Below, piece after piece: positions 17,801 to 25,356 of a stretch of 33,225 bases of DNA (within the stretch, counting starts at the first letter, position 1; each line of letters opens with the position of its first letter). The notes under the pieces were generated by a model. That model did no database searches, was not told the origin of the DNA, and saw only the letters and a program-made list of their open reading frames with translations. The stretch is from an uncultured Hymenobacter sp. (GTDB lineage: Bacteria > Bacteroidota > Bacteroidia > Cytophagales > Hymenobacteraceae): the NCBI GenBank assembly GCA_913776615.1, contig CAJYPK010000007.1, positions 1-33,225 on the forward strand, given 5' to 3'. Both the position numbers and the translations under genes were made by a program.

Positions 17801-19144
17801 AATCTCGCTGGCCCGCTTGCCCACCACGTCGCCGAAGCCCGCGTGCTGCTCAAACGCCGCGTTGGCTTCGCGGTAAATAAGGTCCGTTACCTGCGCCTGC
17901 TCATCGAGCACCAGTTCCATCACGCAGAAGCCCTCGTCGATAGTCTCGAACAGGATGCGGTAGCGGTCGAGGGCCTGCTGCGCCAGCTGCTCCTTCAAGC
18001 CAATAATTTTCTCCTGGGCCTGCTTGCGCTCCGTAATGTCGATTGTATTCATCACGAAGCCGTCGCCCATGCGCACCAGGGTTTGGTGAAACCACGCCTT
18101 GAACTGCTCGTGGGCGTAGTATTGCTCGTGGTCGACGGGAACCCCGGTTTCGGTGACCTGCACAAACAGCTTGAACAGGCCGGTTTCTACTACGCCGGGG
18201 TTTTCCTGCAACAGGCGCTTGCCCGCCATGGCCCCCCCGTATTGCTTCAGCCAAGTCTTGTTGGTGAGGATCCAGGTAAAGTCAACAATCGCCCCGCTGG
18301 CATCGCGCACCGCTTTGAAGACCTGCACCACGTAGTGCGAGCTGTCCAGCGTGGCTTGCAGGAGCTCTTTCGTTTCGCGCAGCTGCTGCTCGGCTCGCAC
18401 CCGCTCGGTTACATCCTGCACCAGGCCCCGGAGCTGCACGGCCTGGCCGGCGGCGTCGCAGCGCACTTCGCCGTGGGCTTCGAGGGTGCGCCACTGGCCA
18501 TCGGCCCGCCGAATACGGCGACGGTACGTGTAGGGCTGCCGGGTGCTAATAGCCTGCCCGAGTATCTGCTGCACCGCCGCCGCGTCGGCGGGGTGCGAGC
18601 GGGCGTCAATCACGTCGAGCGTTACCTCGAAGGCCTGCGGGGCCTCGCCAAACAGGCGGTACATTCCATCGGAAAAGTAGAGGCTCCCGCTCACCAGGTC
18701 GGCCTCGTACGAGCCAGTGTGGGCCACGGCTTCCATATCTACCAACAACTGGCTGCTGCGCTGCCGGGCGTCCTCGGCCTGGCGACGGGCCGTCACGTTC
18801 TCCATAAATACCCAGTGCTGTCCGGCCGGGGCCGGCGTGGCGCGCAGGCTCAGCCACTGCTGCGTGGGCGGAAGCCACACTTCCAGCTGCGCTGCTCCGG
18901 GCTCGCGCAGCTGACGGAGCGCCGTGCTCAGGGCCGGTGGCAGCGGAACTTGGGCTAGCGGCTGGTCTACTAGCGCCCCAGCCGGCGCCCCACACCACTG
19001 CGCTGCCTGCGGGTTGACGCGCCGGATGACATCCTGGGCGTCGAGCACTACTACGCCCCAGGGTAGCGCCGCCAGCAATTCATCGGCGGTGGCTAAGGGT
19101 GCGGGCGACGAGAAACCGGAAAAATTAGCAGGTGTCAAGTCCAT
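11849..19144 (-). CDS. Giant soluble multi-PAS/GAF histidine kinase, HisKA_3 type
   Basis: A 2431-residue kinase with no membrane helix or signal peptide. I count 12 PAS regions, at about 20-125, 132-255, 258-378, 390-512, 685-805, 976-1100, 1105-1225, 1395-1515, 1684-1800, 1805-1930, 1958-2078 and 2084-2200. Four GAF domains lie at about 520-680, 808-975, 1228-1390 and 1518-1682. A coiled coil covers about 1925-1960. The C-terminal kinase is of the NarL-partner (HisKA_3) class: His2237 in ESLHNGIGQ, N-box Asn2349 in ELAQNIAKH, DNGPGF at 2377-2382 and GLGL at 2391-2394. The start at 19144 is chosen because the PAS signal begins soon after; the further upstream frame is implausible. It probably senses several cytosolic inputs and phosphorylates a LuxR-type regulator not in the window. 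PAS/GAF modules recur in a fixed register. Confidence 0.92.
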   Translation of the reverse strand: MDLTPANFSGFSSPAPLATADELLAALPWGVVVLDAQDVIRRVNPQAAQWCGAPAGALVDQPLAQVPLPPALSTALRQLREPGAAQLEVWLPPTQQWLSLRATPAPAGQHWVFMENVTARRQAEDARQRSSQLLVDMEAVAHTGSYEADLVSGSLYFSDGMYRLFGEAPQAFEVTLDVIDARSHPADAAAVQQILGQAISTRQPYTYRRRIRRADGQWRTLEAHGEVRCDAAGQAVQLRGLVQDVTERVRAEQQLRETKELLQATLDSSHYVVQVFKAVRDASGAIVDFTWILTNKTWLKQYGGAMAGKRLLQENPGVVETGLFKLFVQVTETGVPVDHEQYYAHEQFKAWFHQTLVRMGDGFVMNTIDITERKQAQEKIIGLKEQLAQQALDRYRILFETIDEGFCVMELVLDEQAQVTDLIYREANAAFEQHAGFGDVVGKRASEIFPRIESHWLNSLARVQQTGMPERLEGYNADTDHWFTLQYSRVGGAGSPFVAALFSDITERKQREAQLRQAAAAETFRLQLADALGPLADAVAMQEAVTRLARQHFKADRCYYCEIEGGQAIIRRDAATEGLPSVAGTYPLAEFTLLQAVIEAGRPFIVRDVREEESVDESLRQLCVQLHVISYLDIPVIKNGQPVGVLCLVQSTPREWTAAETALAVEVAERAWSAVERARAEEALRASEQRLRLITDATPALIAYVDAGLRYRFVNQRYQEWFGRAPQELRGQRLREVVGGEAFARLRPHVEAALAGQGQSFEEELTFRTAGPRHVQTEFVPDVQPDGSVAGYYSFVTDITERKHHEQRQAFLLHFSDALRAEPTAAAVAHRALRLLSAQLGLDRCYLAEYHLEADHADIPYQVGNDRVPPLPVGGIRLSDFPEAFRVVFDRTLVIDNSAEGAGLSDADRRNISALGLGALVAATLRQGEHRPDRVLVAVSAAPRHWTPSQVALIEEVAERTWAAVARARTEAALRAVQDSLQIALEAAEMGTWHLDLATDFASQRSLRHDQLFGYDNPPPAWGQEIARRHVLEEDRAAFDAGFARALETGELRFEVRVRWPDGRLHWMAYHGRFYFDAVGQPVRGAGVNFDITARKQVEEALRASEEKFRTLFETIDEGFCVQELLFDEHGQVADMIYREANAAFERHTGLAAANGKRASAVFPHIESQWFDALARVHRTGVAERLEAYNADTNRWLTTQYSRIGHAGSPFIAAVFNDITERKRREINLAFLAEVSQDLVRLTNIDATMNALGEKLAAHLGLSACAFAELTDSAQTGIIRHEWHRAGLPSFLGTYRMAEFVAPEVLRRCQAGEAVVIRDVWADPLTDGAQYAALHVGSFVSMPLVREGEWRFLLVVYRPTPYDWTTDEVDLLREVTNRIWTRLERARAEEALRTSEEKYRTLFETIDEGFAMVEVVPDEHGRVTDVVWREANAGVERHAGLGGWVGQRASEILPNLEPGWLEAMTSVYHTGEPVRMEAYLADLDRWLDTYYARIGGAGSPLLAAVFNDITERKHREQRQEFLLKLSDALRDEPSADAVANRALFMLSEQLRLDRSYITTYYLDANRAEVDYQLGNDSVPPLPDYFVLSDYPDTFATTSKNTIVIEDDWERRGLSEAERRSSKKLGMRAMVGATLRRENKPFWSLVVSSSRPRRWTPSEIALVEEVAERTLAAIERVRAEEALAAGEARLRALISNLPGAAAFVVDPDLRYQLAGGEALATAGLTPADLLGRTVAEAMPPELVAQHEAHYRQALAGQEFSLEHTAHGRTFVSRGVPLLDAAGRPEAVLVVSYDITARKQAEEALQVSELKYRTLFETMDQGFGIGQVLPADEAAGTPLDWQWLEINPQFERLTGLPRAAVLSQTTRQLLPGLEEVWYERYAQAAAGETVNFESYSTVLDRWFDVYAFALGPPDNRRVAVLFSNTSEHKQVEAALREAEARHREQLEQQVAERTRQLQESRDLLQSVFDTSLISMSVLHAVRDEAGQVQDFRLALVNKELARETGRTDLVGKFYAQEYPGIRQVGIFDLMLRALATGEPQGMEYFYDQEGFSQWFTCQFVKMGDGVVATNLDITERKIAEQERLKNLRLLEQAEAVAGLGSWDYSLATGHMRWSAGMYDLFGLPVGSSVEPSHYLAAVVDDDRPRAEQLVHRLTAGQGFEETLRLRVREQVKTVRMKAVVLRDEAGQPVRILGVDVDISALQRLEADNLRLRLGQQQALFEAVQAAQEAERKRMAESLHNGIGQILYATKLRLDLLRSPLLAPDPAQEAVRQEADYLLGEAIRQTRALSHELVPMILEEFGLAAALQDIGQKMSTAQLHLRTHAVLDEAAAPLTPMLQMALYRMAQELAQNIAKHAHGATEASLELETTPGWVLLRAEDNGPGFAASPASADGLGLRSIRDQVALLGGRVESGSRMAGGAYVRIRLPLPGAPA

Positions 19145-19468
19145 GCAGGGCAAGGGGGAAAAGGCCCCGCAAAGTACGTGTACGCAGATTTTGCTACCTG
19201 AAACGGTAGTTGTTGCCCTAACAAGAACCGTAGCAAAGCCTTCTCCCGCGGACCGGGCATAACCGCGCTTACCCGGCCGCACGTGAAACTACTCGTAGCT
19301 AGCTCTTGCTAGTCAAAACGTCAGTGCCCTTGTCCTTAACAAGCTTAACTACTTGAGCCAACGGCTTACAAACTTTTAGGTAGCAGACCAGATTGTAGCA
19401 AATTTTACCGAACTGAAAAAGCAGTTTATTTGTAGCTGCTACTTCCGCGCCGCCGCCGCCCGTTTTTT
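19145..19468. promoter_or_regulatory. Shared divergent promoter region of the two kinases
   Basis: A 324-bp region between the divergent starts of the two kinase genes, AT-richer than its surroundings, notably at 19310-19435. The octamer TTTATTTG at 19425-19432 matches the Bacteroidetes -7 consensus TAnnTTTG at all fixed positions but one and lies 36 bases before the plus-strand start. A T-rich stretch at 19403-19406 could be a weak -33 element. No convincing operator palindrome or gene is seen. The assignment rests on position and one short motif. Confidence 0.4.
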
Positions 19469-21964
19469 ATGCCTATTGCTCCCGAGCCGGGGTTGCCGGC
19501 CGACGTAATCCAGCCCACCGGGTTTCTCCACACCCTGCTGACTATGTCGCTGACCGCCGTAGCAGTACTGCGGCCCCTTTACGACCCCGCGCAAGCAGTC
19601 ATTCAGGATTTTGCCTGGGTGTACCTTAATGCGGCCGGCCAGCGCATGCTGCAGCAGCCCGAGCAACCGGCGCTGTCGCTGCTCACGCTGTTTCCCACTG
19701 CCCAGGCCGATGGCGTATTCGCCAAGTGCTGCCGGGCCTTTGAAACGGGCGAGCTGCAACGCCACCAAACCAACTACCAGGCCGACGGGCTCGACGGCTA
19801 CTTTCTGCTGGTGGCCCAGCGCTACGACAACGTACTGGTCGTCAACTTCACCGACACCAACGACCAGCCCCGCTCGCCCGTGGAGCAGGCCTTGCGCGAG
19901 AGCCAGGCCCGCGAGCAGGCTGCCTTGGCCGAGGCTGAGCAGCAGCGCCAACACCTGCACCACGTGCTGGCGCAGGCCCCGGCCATGATTTGCATTTTCG
20001 ACGGGCCGCAGCATGTGTTTCAGTTCGTCAACCCACCCTACCAGGCGTTGGTGGGCGACCGGCCGCTGCTGGGCAAGCCTATTGCCGAGGCTATGCCCGA
20101 GCTGGCCGGGCAACCCATCTTCGGCCTGCTCGACCAGGTGTATCAAACCGGCGAGACCTTCTACGCGCAGGAAATGCTCGTGCAGCTCGACCACCACAAC
20201 GAGGACCGCGCCGAGCTGGAAAAGCGCTACTACAACTTTATCTACCAGGCCCGGCGCGACGCGGCGGGTACTATCGATGGCATTCTCGTTTTTGCCTACG
20301 AGGTGACGCCCCAGGTGCAGGCCCGCCAGCAGGTACAGCAGCTCAACCACGAGCTGGAGGCCCGCGTGCAGGAGCGCACCCGGCAGGTGCAGCAGCAAAG
20401 CCAGCGCCTGGCCCGCCTGGTGCAGGAAGCCCCCGCCGCCATTGCCCTGCTCGACGGCCCCAAATTCGTATTTGATCTGCTGAACGACAACTACCAGGCG
20501 CTCTTTCCCGATCGGGTGCTGCTGGGCCGGCCCGTCGTGGCAGCCATTCCCGAGCTAACCGATACCCCGCTGGCCGAGGCTCTGCAAAACGTCTACCGCA
20601 CGGGCGAAACCTTCGAGGGCGCGGAATTTCCCCTTCCCTTCACTGGGCCCGACGGGCTAACGTACAACCGCTATTTCGACTTCATCTACCAAGCTCGCTA
20701 CAACGAGTTTGAAGTCATCGACGGCATCCTGATCTTCGGCTTCGACGTGACTGAGCGCGTGCAGCGCCGCCAGCAAACTGCCCTGCTGCAAGCCGAGCTG
20801 CTGGCCGCCGCCGAGCGCCGCGCTCAGGAGCGGCAGGATCTGTACCAGATCGTGGCCCAAACTCCGGTGGCCGTGCTGCTGCTGCGCGAGCCTTCGCACC
20901 GTATCGACTACTACAACCCGGCCTTCGCCGAGGTGTTTCCGCCCGAGGGCTGGGCGGGCGGCGAGCTGCGCGGTCACCCGCTGGCCGAGGTGTACCCGCG
21001 CATGCGGGAGGGCGGCCTCGTAAAATTACTCGACCAAGTCTTCACCACCGGCGAAAGCCAGACGGTGCTCGAAATGCCGCTGGCCGAGCTACAGCCCGGC
21101 AGCCCGCGCTACATCACCTTTGCCTACCAGCCCTACCGCGAGCAGGGTCGCATCGTGGGCGTGGCGGCCCTGGCCTACGACGCCACCGAGCAGGTACTGG
21201 CTCGCCAACAGGTGCAGCACCTCAACGCGCAGCTGGCCGCGACCAACGCGGGGCTGGCCAACGCCAACGCCCAGCTCACCCGCGCCAACGCCGACCTCGA
21301 TACGTTTATCTACACGGCCTCGCACGATTTACGTGCTCCCGTGGCCAACATCGAGGGTCTCATCGCCGCGCTCCGGCAAGAGCTGCTCGACGAGCCCATT
21401 ATCAAGCGCGACGTGGAGCACATTCTCGGGTTGATGGAAAATTCGATTACGCGCTTCCAAAATACCATCGGCGACTTATCGGATATTTTACAGCTGCAAC
21501 AAGACAACAGCAAAGCCCGGCAGCCCATTGAACTGGCGACGCTGGTCGAGGCCGTGCGGCTCGACTTGGCCCCGCTACTGGCCGCCACCCAGGCCGAGCT
21601 GCACGTGGAGGTGCAGGAGTGCCCCACCCTGCACGGCTCACCTAAAGACCTGCGCAGCATCATCTTCAACCTGCTCAGCAACGCCCTTAAGTACCGCCAC
21701 CCCGACCGCCCCCCACGCGTGCAGTTATTCGCCACCTGCGATGCCCACTACGCCGAGCTGCGCGTGCAAGACAACGGTCTGGGCCTTACTCCCGAGCAGC
21801 AGCCCAAGCTTTTCGGCCTCTTCACCCGCCTGCACAGCCACGTTGAGGGCTCGGGCGTGGGGCTGTACGCCATCAAGCGGCTGGTTGAGAACCGGGGCGG
21901 CCACATCGGGGTGGAAAGTGAGGCAGGGGTGGGTTCTACTTTCTGGGTGCGGCTGCCGGTATAG
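19469..21964 (+). CDS. Soluble PAS histidine kinase, HisKA type
   Basis: An 831-residue kinase without membrane segments. Four PAS regions lie at about 22-130, 160-290, 310-435 and 455-575. PAS 2 and 3 share the frame 'LAEALQNVYRTGETFEGAEF' / 'IFGLLDQVYQTGETFYAQEM' and end in a YNFIYQAR or FDFIYQAR block. Coiled-coil linkers follow (ELEARVQERTRQVQQQ; NAQLAATNAGLANANAQL). The dimerisation domain has His619 in TASHDLRAP; the ATPase domain has Asn738 (LLSNALKYRH), DNGLGL from Asp768 and GSGVGL from about 795. This is the ordinary HisKA class, unlike the HisKA_3 class of the divergent neighbour, so the two kinases need different partner types. No receiver domain or response regulator is encoded nearby. 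Confidence 0.92.
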   Translation: MPIAPEPGLPADVIQPTGFLHTLLTMSLTAVAVLRPLYDPAQAVIQDFAWVYLNAAGQRMLQQPEQPALSLLTLFPTAQADGVFAKCCRAFETGELQRHQTNYQADGLDGYFLLVAQRYDNVLVVNFTDTNDQPRSPVEQALRESQAREQAALAEAEQQRQHLHHVLAQAPAMICIFDGPQHVFQFVNPPYQALVGDRPLLGKPIAEAMPELAGQPIFGLLDQVYQTGETFYAQEMLVQLDHHNEDRAELEKRYYNFIYQARRDAAGTIDGILVFAYEVTPQVQARQQVQQLNHELEARVQERTRQVQQQSQRLARLVQEAPAAIALLDGPKFVFDLLNDNYQALFPDRVLLGRPVVAAIPELTDTPLAEALQNVYRTGETFEGAEFPLPFTGPDGLTYNRYFDFIYQARYNEFEVIDGILIFGFDVTERVQRRQQTALLQAELLAAAERRAQERQDLYQIVAQTPVAVLLLREPSHRIDYYNPAFAEVFPPEGWAGGELRGHPLAEVYPRMREGGLVKLLDQVFTTGESQTVLEMPLAELQPGSPRYITFAYQPYREQGRIVGVAALAYDATEQVLARQQVQHLNAQLAATNAGLANANAQLTRANADLDTFIYTASHDLRAPVANIEGLIAALRQELLDEPIIKRDVEHILGLMENSITRFQNTIGDLSDILQLQQDNSKARQPIELATLVEAVRLDLAPLLAATQAELHVEVQECPTLHGSPKDLRSIIFNLLSNALKYRHPDRPPRVQLFATCDAHYAELRVQDNGLGLTPEQQPKLFGLFTRLHSHVEGSGVGLYAIKRLVENRGGHIGVESEAGVGSTFWVRLPV

Positions 21965-21977
21965 GGGCACCACAAGA

Positions 21978-22056
21978 TGTAACACCAAGCGCCAGCTTGG
22001 TGAGGCGTCAGGCGAGCGCGGCCCAACGTCTCACCAAGCTGGCGCTTGGTGTTACA
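21978..22056. repeat. 31-bp inverted repeat between convergent kinase and clpV genes
   Basis: Arms at 21978-22008 and 22026-22056 pair with a single mismatch around a 17-base loop. The arms contain ACACCAAGCGCCAGCTTGGTG, itself partly palindromic. It fills the 115-bp gap between the stops of the plus-strand kinase and the minus-strand clpV, so it may act as a terminator for both, although it has no T-run on either side. The form also fits a dispersed REP-type repeat. Confidence 0.75.
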
Positions 22057-22079
22057 CCACCCGGCTCATTGTTCGGCCG

Positions 22080-24593
22080 TTAGGCCGGAGTGCTGACTAT
22101 CCCCTCCTGCGTAGTAGTCCACACCACTTCCTCGCTGCCCTCGGGCTTATCGAGCGTGAGCGTGGTGCCCTTACGCGCCTCGCCGCTGATGATGAGCCGC
22201 GAGATGGGCCGCCGCAGCTGCGAGCGAATAACGCCCGTGATGGGCCGCGCCCCGTAGCGCGGCGTGAAGCCCGACAAGGCCAAATGCTGCCGCGCCGCCG
22301 GGCTGAGCACCAGCGTAATACCCTGCCGGTGCAGCTGCTCCAGCAAGGGCCGCAGGTGAATGTCGAAGATACGCCCCACGTTTTCCTCGGAGATGGGCGC
22401 GAAGGGCACGATTTCGGTGAGGCGGGCCAGGAACTCGGGCCGAAAATACCGACTCATGGTTTCCAGCAGCGCGGGGCCGGCGGGCACTTCGCCGGCGGCG
22501 AAGCTGGCGCTGATTTGCTCCGAGCCAATGTTGGACGTGAAAAGAATGACGGCATTAGAGAAATCGCCCTCGCGCCCCAGCCGGTCGTGCAGCTTGCCCT
22601 CGTCCAGGATTTGCAGGAAGATGTCGAACACTGACGGGTGGGCCTTCTCAATCTCGTCGAACAATACTACCGCGTAGGGCTTCTGGCGAATTTTATTCAC
22701 CAGCAACCCGCCCTCCTCGTAGCCTACGTAGCCGGGCGGTGCCCCGTAGAGCAGCGCCGCCGAATGCTCCTCCTTGAACTCCGACATGTCGAAGCGGATG
22801 AGGAACGACTCGTCGTTGAATAGAAAGTCGGCCAGCGCCTTGGCCAGCTCGGTCTTGCCGGTACCGGTGGGGCCGAGCAGGAAAAACGAGCCGATGGGCT
22901 GCCCCGCCTTGGTGAGACCCGAGCGCGCTTCCAAAATGGCGGCGCACAGCGCCTTCACGGCGGTTTCCTGGCCCACCACGCGCCGTTGCAGCACCTGGTC
23001 CATGCTCAGCAGCTTTTCGCGCTCGTTGCTTTGCAGCTTACCCAGCGGGATGCCGGTTTTGCCCGATACGATGGCGGCAATGTCCTGCTTTTCCACGCTG
23101 TCCTTCTTCGTGTCGGCCAGCGCCAGCACGGCGGCCAGGATGTCACGCAGGTAGGTTTCCAGCTCGGCGCTGGTTTCGAGCTTGTCGGGCTGCTGCTCGT
23201 TTTCGAGCTGATTGAGCCAGAGCTGGCTTACCTGGTTTTGTACCTGGTGCAGCAGCCAGCGCAGCTCCAATAAGTAATCGGCCTCGCCCAGCTCGGCGTG
23301 GCGGCCGGCCAGCGCCTCAAACTCGGTTTGCAGCTGCGTGAGGCCCGCCACGGCCTGCTCGTCCAGCATGCGAATGGCGGCCATCGTGCGGTCTACGAGG
23401 TCGATGGCCGAGTCGGGCAGCTGCCGGTCTTTGAGGTAGCGCTTGGCCAGGCGCACAGCTTCGGCAATGGTACCCTCGCCCAGCGCCAGCCCGTGGTGGG
23501 CGGCGTAAATGGGCATGATGCGCGCCAGCATCCGCTCGGCCACTACCGGGCTGGGCTCCTCTACCCGCACGGTGTCGAAGCGACGGTTGAAAGCCTCGTC
23601 CTTTTCAATGTACTGCCGGTATTCGTCGTTGGTCGTGGCCCCGATCACCGTCAGCTCGCCCCGCGCCAGCTCGGGCTTGAGCAGCTGCGCGATGCCGCTG
23701 CCCGCGCTGCCCTTGGGGTCGAGCAACACGTGAATTTCGTCGATAAACAAGATGGCGCGGGTGTACTGCTTCAGCTCGGTGAGCACTTTCTTGATGCGGT
23801 CCTCGACCTCCCCCTTGTACGAGGCCCCGGCCACCAGCGTCCCCAAATCCAGCTCGAACAGCGTCACGTCGCGCAGGTGCCCGGGCACCTGGCCCTGGGC
23901 AATTTGCTGGGCAAAGCCCTCGACCAGCGCCGACTTGCCCACGCCGGGCTCGCCAATGAGCAGCACGTTGGGCTTGGTGCGCCGGCCCAGGATCTCGGCC
24001 ACCAGCCGGATTTCGCGGTCGCGCCCCACGATGGGGTCGAGCTTACCGGCCCGGGCCTGGGCAGTTTTATCGGTGCAGTACGTGGCCAGCGCGCCGCTTT
24101 TGCCGGCGGCCGGGGCCGCGCCGGGCACCGCGGGCGCCGTCGCTTCGGCACCGGGCGCGGTAGTGGGCTGCTCGGCCTGGGCGGCGTCGAGCAATTCCTT
24201 TTGCGTGAGGGGCAGCGACTTTAATTGCTCGGCGGTGAAGGCCAGCCCGGGGCGCAGCAGGGCGGCCAGGGCGCAGAGCGGGTCGGTGTGGTCGCGGGTG
24301 AGTTGCAGGGCGATGAGGTCGGCCATCTCCAGCACGCGCTGCACGCCGGGGTCGGGCGCGGGGGCCTCGGGCGGGCGGGCGGCCTTGGGCTCGTCTTCGA
24401 GGCGCACCTCGGCCCACTCGCGCAGGTAGTGGATGTCCTTGCCCAGCTCGGCCACCAGCCACGAGGCCAGCCCGATTTCGTTGTGCAGCAGCGCCGTGAG
24501 CAGGTGGGGTGCGGCGTACTGCGCCTGGCGATATTCGTGGGCCACGGCCTGCGCGATGTGCAGGCTGCGGGTAAGATTGTCGGAGTAAGCCAC
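22080..24593 (-). CDS. tssH: T6SS sheath-recycling ATPase ClpV (TssH)
   Basis: An 837-residue class 1 Clp/Hsp100 AAA+ ATPase. The order is an N-terminal Clp repeat domain (about 1-140), an alanine/proline linker (about 140-165), AAA1 with GEPGVGKS (Lys220) and Walker B FIDEIH (about 283-288), a short middle domain (about 410-490), and AAA2 with GPTGTGKT (Lys580), Walker B LFDEIE (about 644-649) and the sensor region [12 protein letters not shown]. ClpV unfolds and recycles contracted TssB/TssC sheath. ClpB is the main alternative, but the short middle domain, the N-domain and the placement divergent from tssB favour ClpV. It is divergently transcribed from tssB. Confidence 0.92.
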   Translation of the reverse strand: MAYSDNLTRSLHIAQAVAHEYRQAQYAAPHLLTALLHNEIGLASWLVAELGKDIHYLREWAEVRLEDEPKAARPPEAPAPDPGVQRVLEMADLIALQLTRDHTDPLCALAALLRPGLAFTAEQLKSLPLTQKELLDAAQAEQPTTAPGAEATAPAVPGAAPAAGKSGALATYCTDKTAQARAGKLDPIVGRDREIRLVAEILGRRTKPNVLLIGEPGVGKSALVEGFAQQIAQGQVPGHLRDVTLFELDLGTLVAGASYKGEVEDRIKKVLTELKQYTRAILFIDEIHVLLDPKGSAGSGIAQLLKPELARGELTVIGATTNDEYRQYIEKDEAFNRRFDTVRVEEPSPVVAERMLARIMPIYAAHHGLALGEGTIAEAVRLAKRYLKDRQLPDSAIDLVDRTMAAIRMLDEQAVAGLTQLQTEFEALAGRHAELGEADYLLELRWLLHQVQNQVSQLWLNQLENEQQPDKLETSAELETYLRDILAAVLALADTKKDSVEKQDIAAIVSGKTGIPLGKLQSNEREKLLSMDQVLQRRVVGQETAVKALCAAILEARSGLTKAGQPIGSFFLLGPTGTGKTELAKALADFLFNDESFLIRFDMSEFKEEHSAALLYGAPPGYVGYEEGGLLVNKIRQKPYAVVLFDEIEKAHPSVFDIFLQILDEGKLHDRLGREGDFSNAVILFTSNIGSEQISASFAAGEVPAGPALLETMSRYFRPEFLARLTEIVPFAPISEENVGRIFDIHLRPLLEQLHRQGITLVLSPAARQHLALSGFTPRYGARPITGVIRSQLRRPISRLIISGEARKGTTLTLDKPEGSEEVVWTTTQEGIVSTPA

Positions 24594-24858
24594 CGGCGGA
24601 ACAGCTAAGAGCGTGAGGTCTGGTGGGTGGCTACGTGCAAGCCGAAGCCGGGGTTCGTGCCGCCGCTGGCCCGCCGGGCCGGGCGAACTACTTCGTACTC
24701 ACCGCGCCGCGAGCGTATCAAAAATCCTATACCTTAGCGTCAACTCCGAGCGCTACCCACGCGTAGAGCAGGCTGAAAAATTCATCTCGACTGAACGCTT
24801 TGATAGCTGGGCATGGTTAAGTAGCCGCGCGTTCAGTTCCACTACATCTCCTCCCCCT
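24594..24858. promoter_or_regulatory. Divergent region between clpV and tssB
   Basis: A 265-bp non-coding region that must hold the promoters of clpV (minus strand) and tssB-tssC (plus strand). A frame open through it joins tssB but its residues look non-coding, and tssB proper starts at 24859. I see no confident -33/-7 pair and no clear operator. Confidence 0.4.
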
Positions 24859-25299
24859 ATGTACTCATACGGAATCGGCGGCCAGGAGCGTAAGCTCGAC
24901 AACTCCTCCGAGGCAATCTCGGAAATCCCCCTCAACCGCACCCTGCTGGTGCAGAAGCTCACTACCAATTCGCCCCTCAAGCCGGTAGTAGTCGAGGGCC
25001 TCAAAACGCCCGAAGCGGTGTTCGCCCACTTCAAGCCCGAGGTCGGCGTCAACTTCGAGGACGAGCAGGGAAACGTGGTGCCGGAAAAACTGCAATTCAG
25101 CTCGCTAGGCGACTTCGGCAAAAAGGGAATTATCAACCAAAGCGCCTTTTTGCAGGGCCTGGCCAACGAAACCGACGACCTGCAAAAGCTGCTGCGCCAG
25201 CTCAAATCCAACAAAATCCTGAAGACGGCGCTCGAAAATCCCGAGTATAAAGCCGCCTTCCTGGCCGCCATCCAGGCCATGATGGACGAGCTGGACTAA
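24859..25299 (+). CDS. tssB: T6SS sheath small subunit TssB (VipA)
   Basis: A 146-residue protein with the subtype-iii TssB pattern: an N-terminal MYSYGIGGQE start, an EAISEIPLNRTLLVQKL strand segment, VEGLKTPEAVFAHFKPEV, and a C-terminal LRQLKSNKILKTALENP helix. The open frame extends 82 codons upstream, but those residues are arginine/serine-rich and unlike TssB; the ATG at 24859 gives the usual length. TssB and TssC intertwine to form the contractile sheath. tssC follows 57 bp downstream. Confidence 0.93.
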   Translation: MYSYGIGGQERKLDNSSEAISEIPLNRTLLVQKLTTNSPLKPVVVEGLKTPEAVFAHFKPEVGVNFEDEQGNVVPEKLQFSSLGDFGKKGIINQSAFLQGLANETDDLQKLLRQLKSNKILKTALENPEYKAAFLAAIQAMMDELD

Positions 25300-25356
25300 G
25301 CCCGCCCCACCCCTCTCTTCTCCCGACCTTTTCCGCAATCGCCCCTCCCCTAGCTT

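Noticed and set aside
17702..18958. 418-codon plus-strand frame opposite the giant kinase
   Set aside because: Shadow frame caused by high GC; the opposite strand has strong PAS and GAF domain signals.
22080..24593. ClpB chaperone instead of ClpV
   Set aside because: The middle domain is short, the N-domain is ClpV-like and the gene is divergent from tssB.
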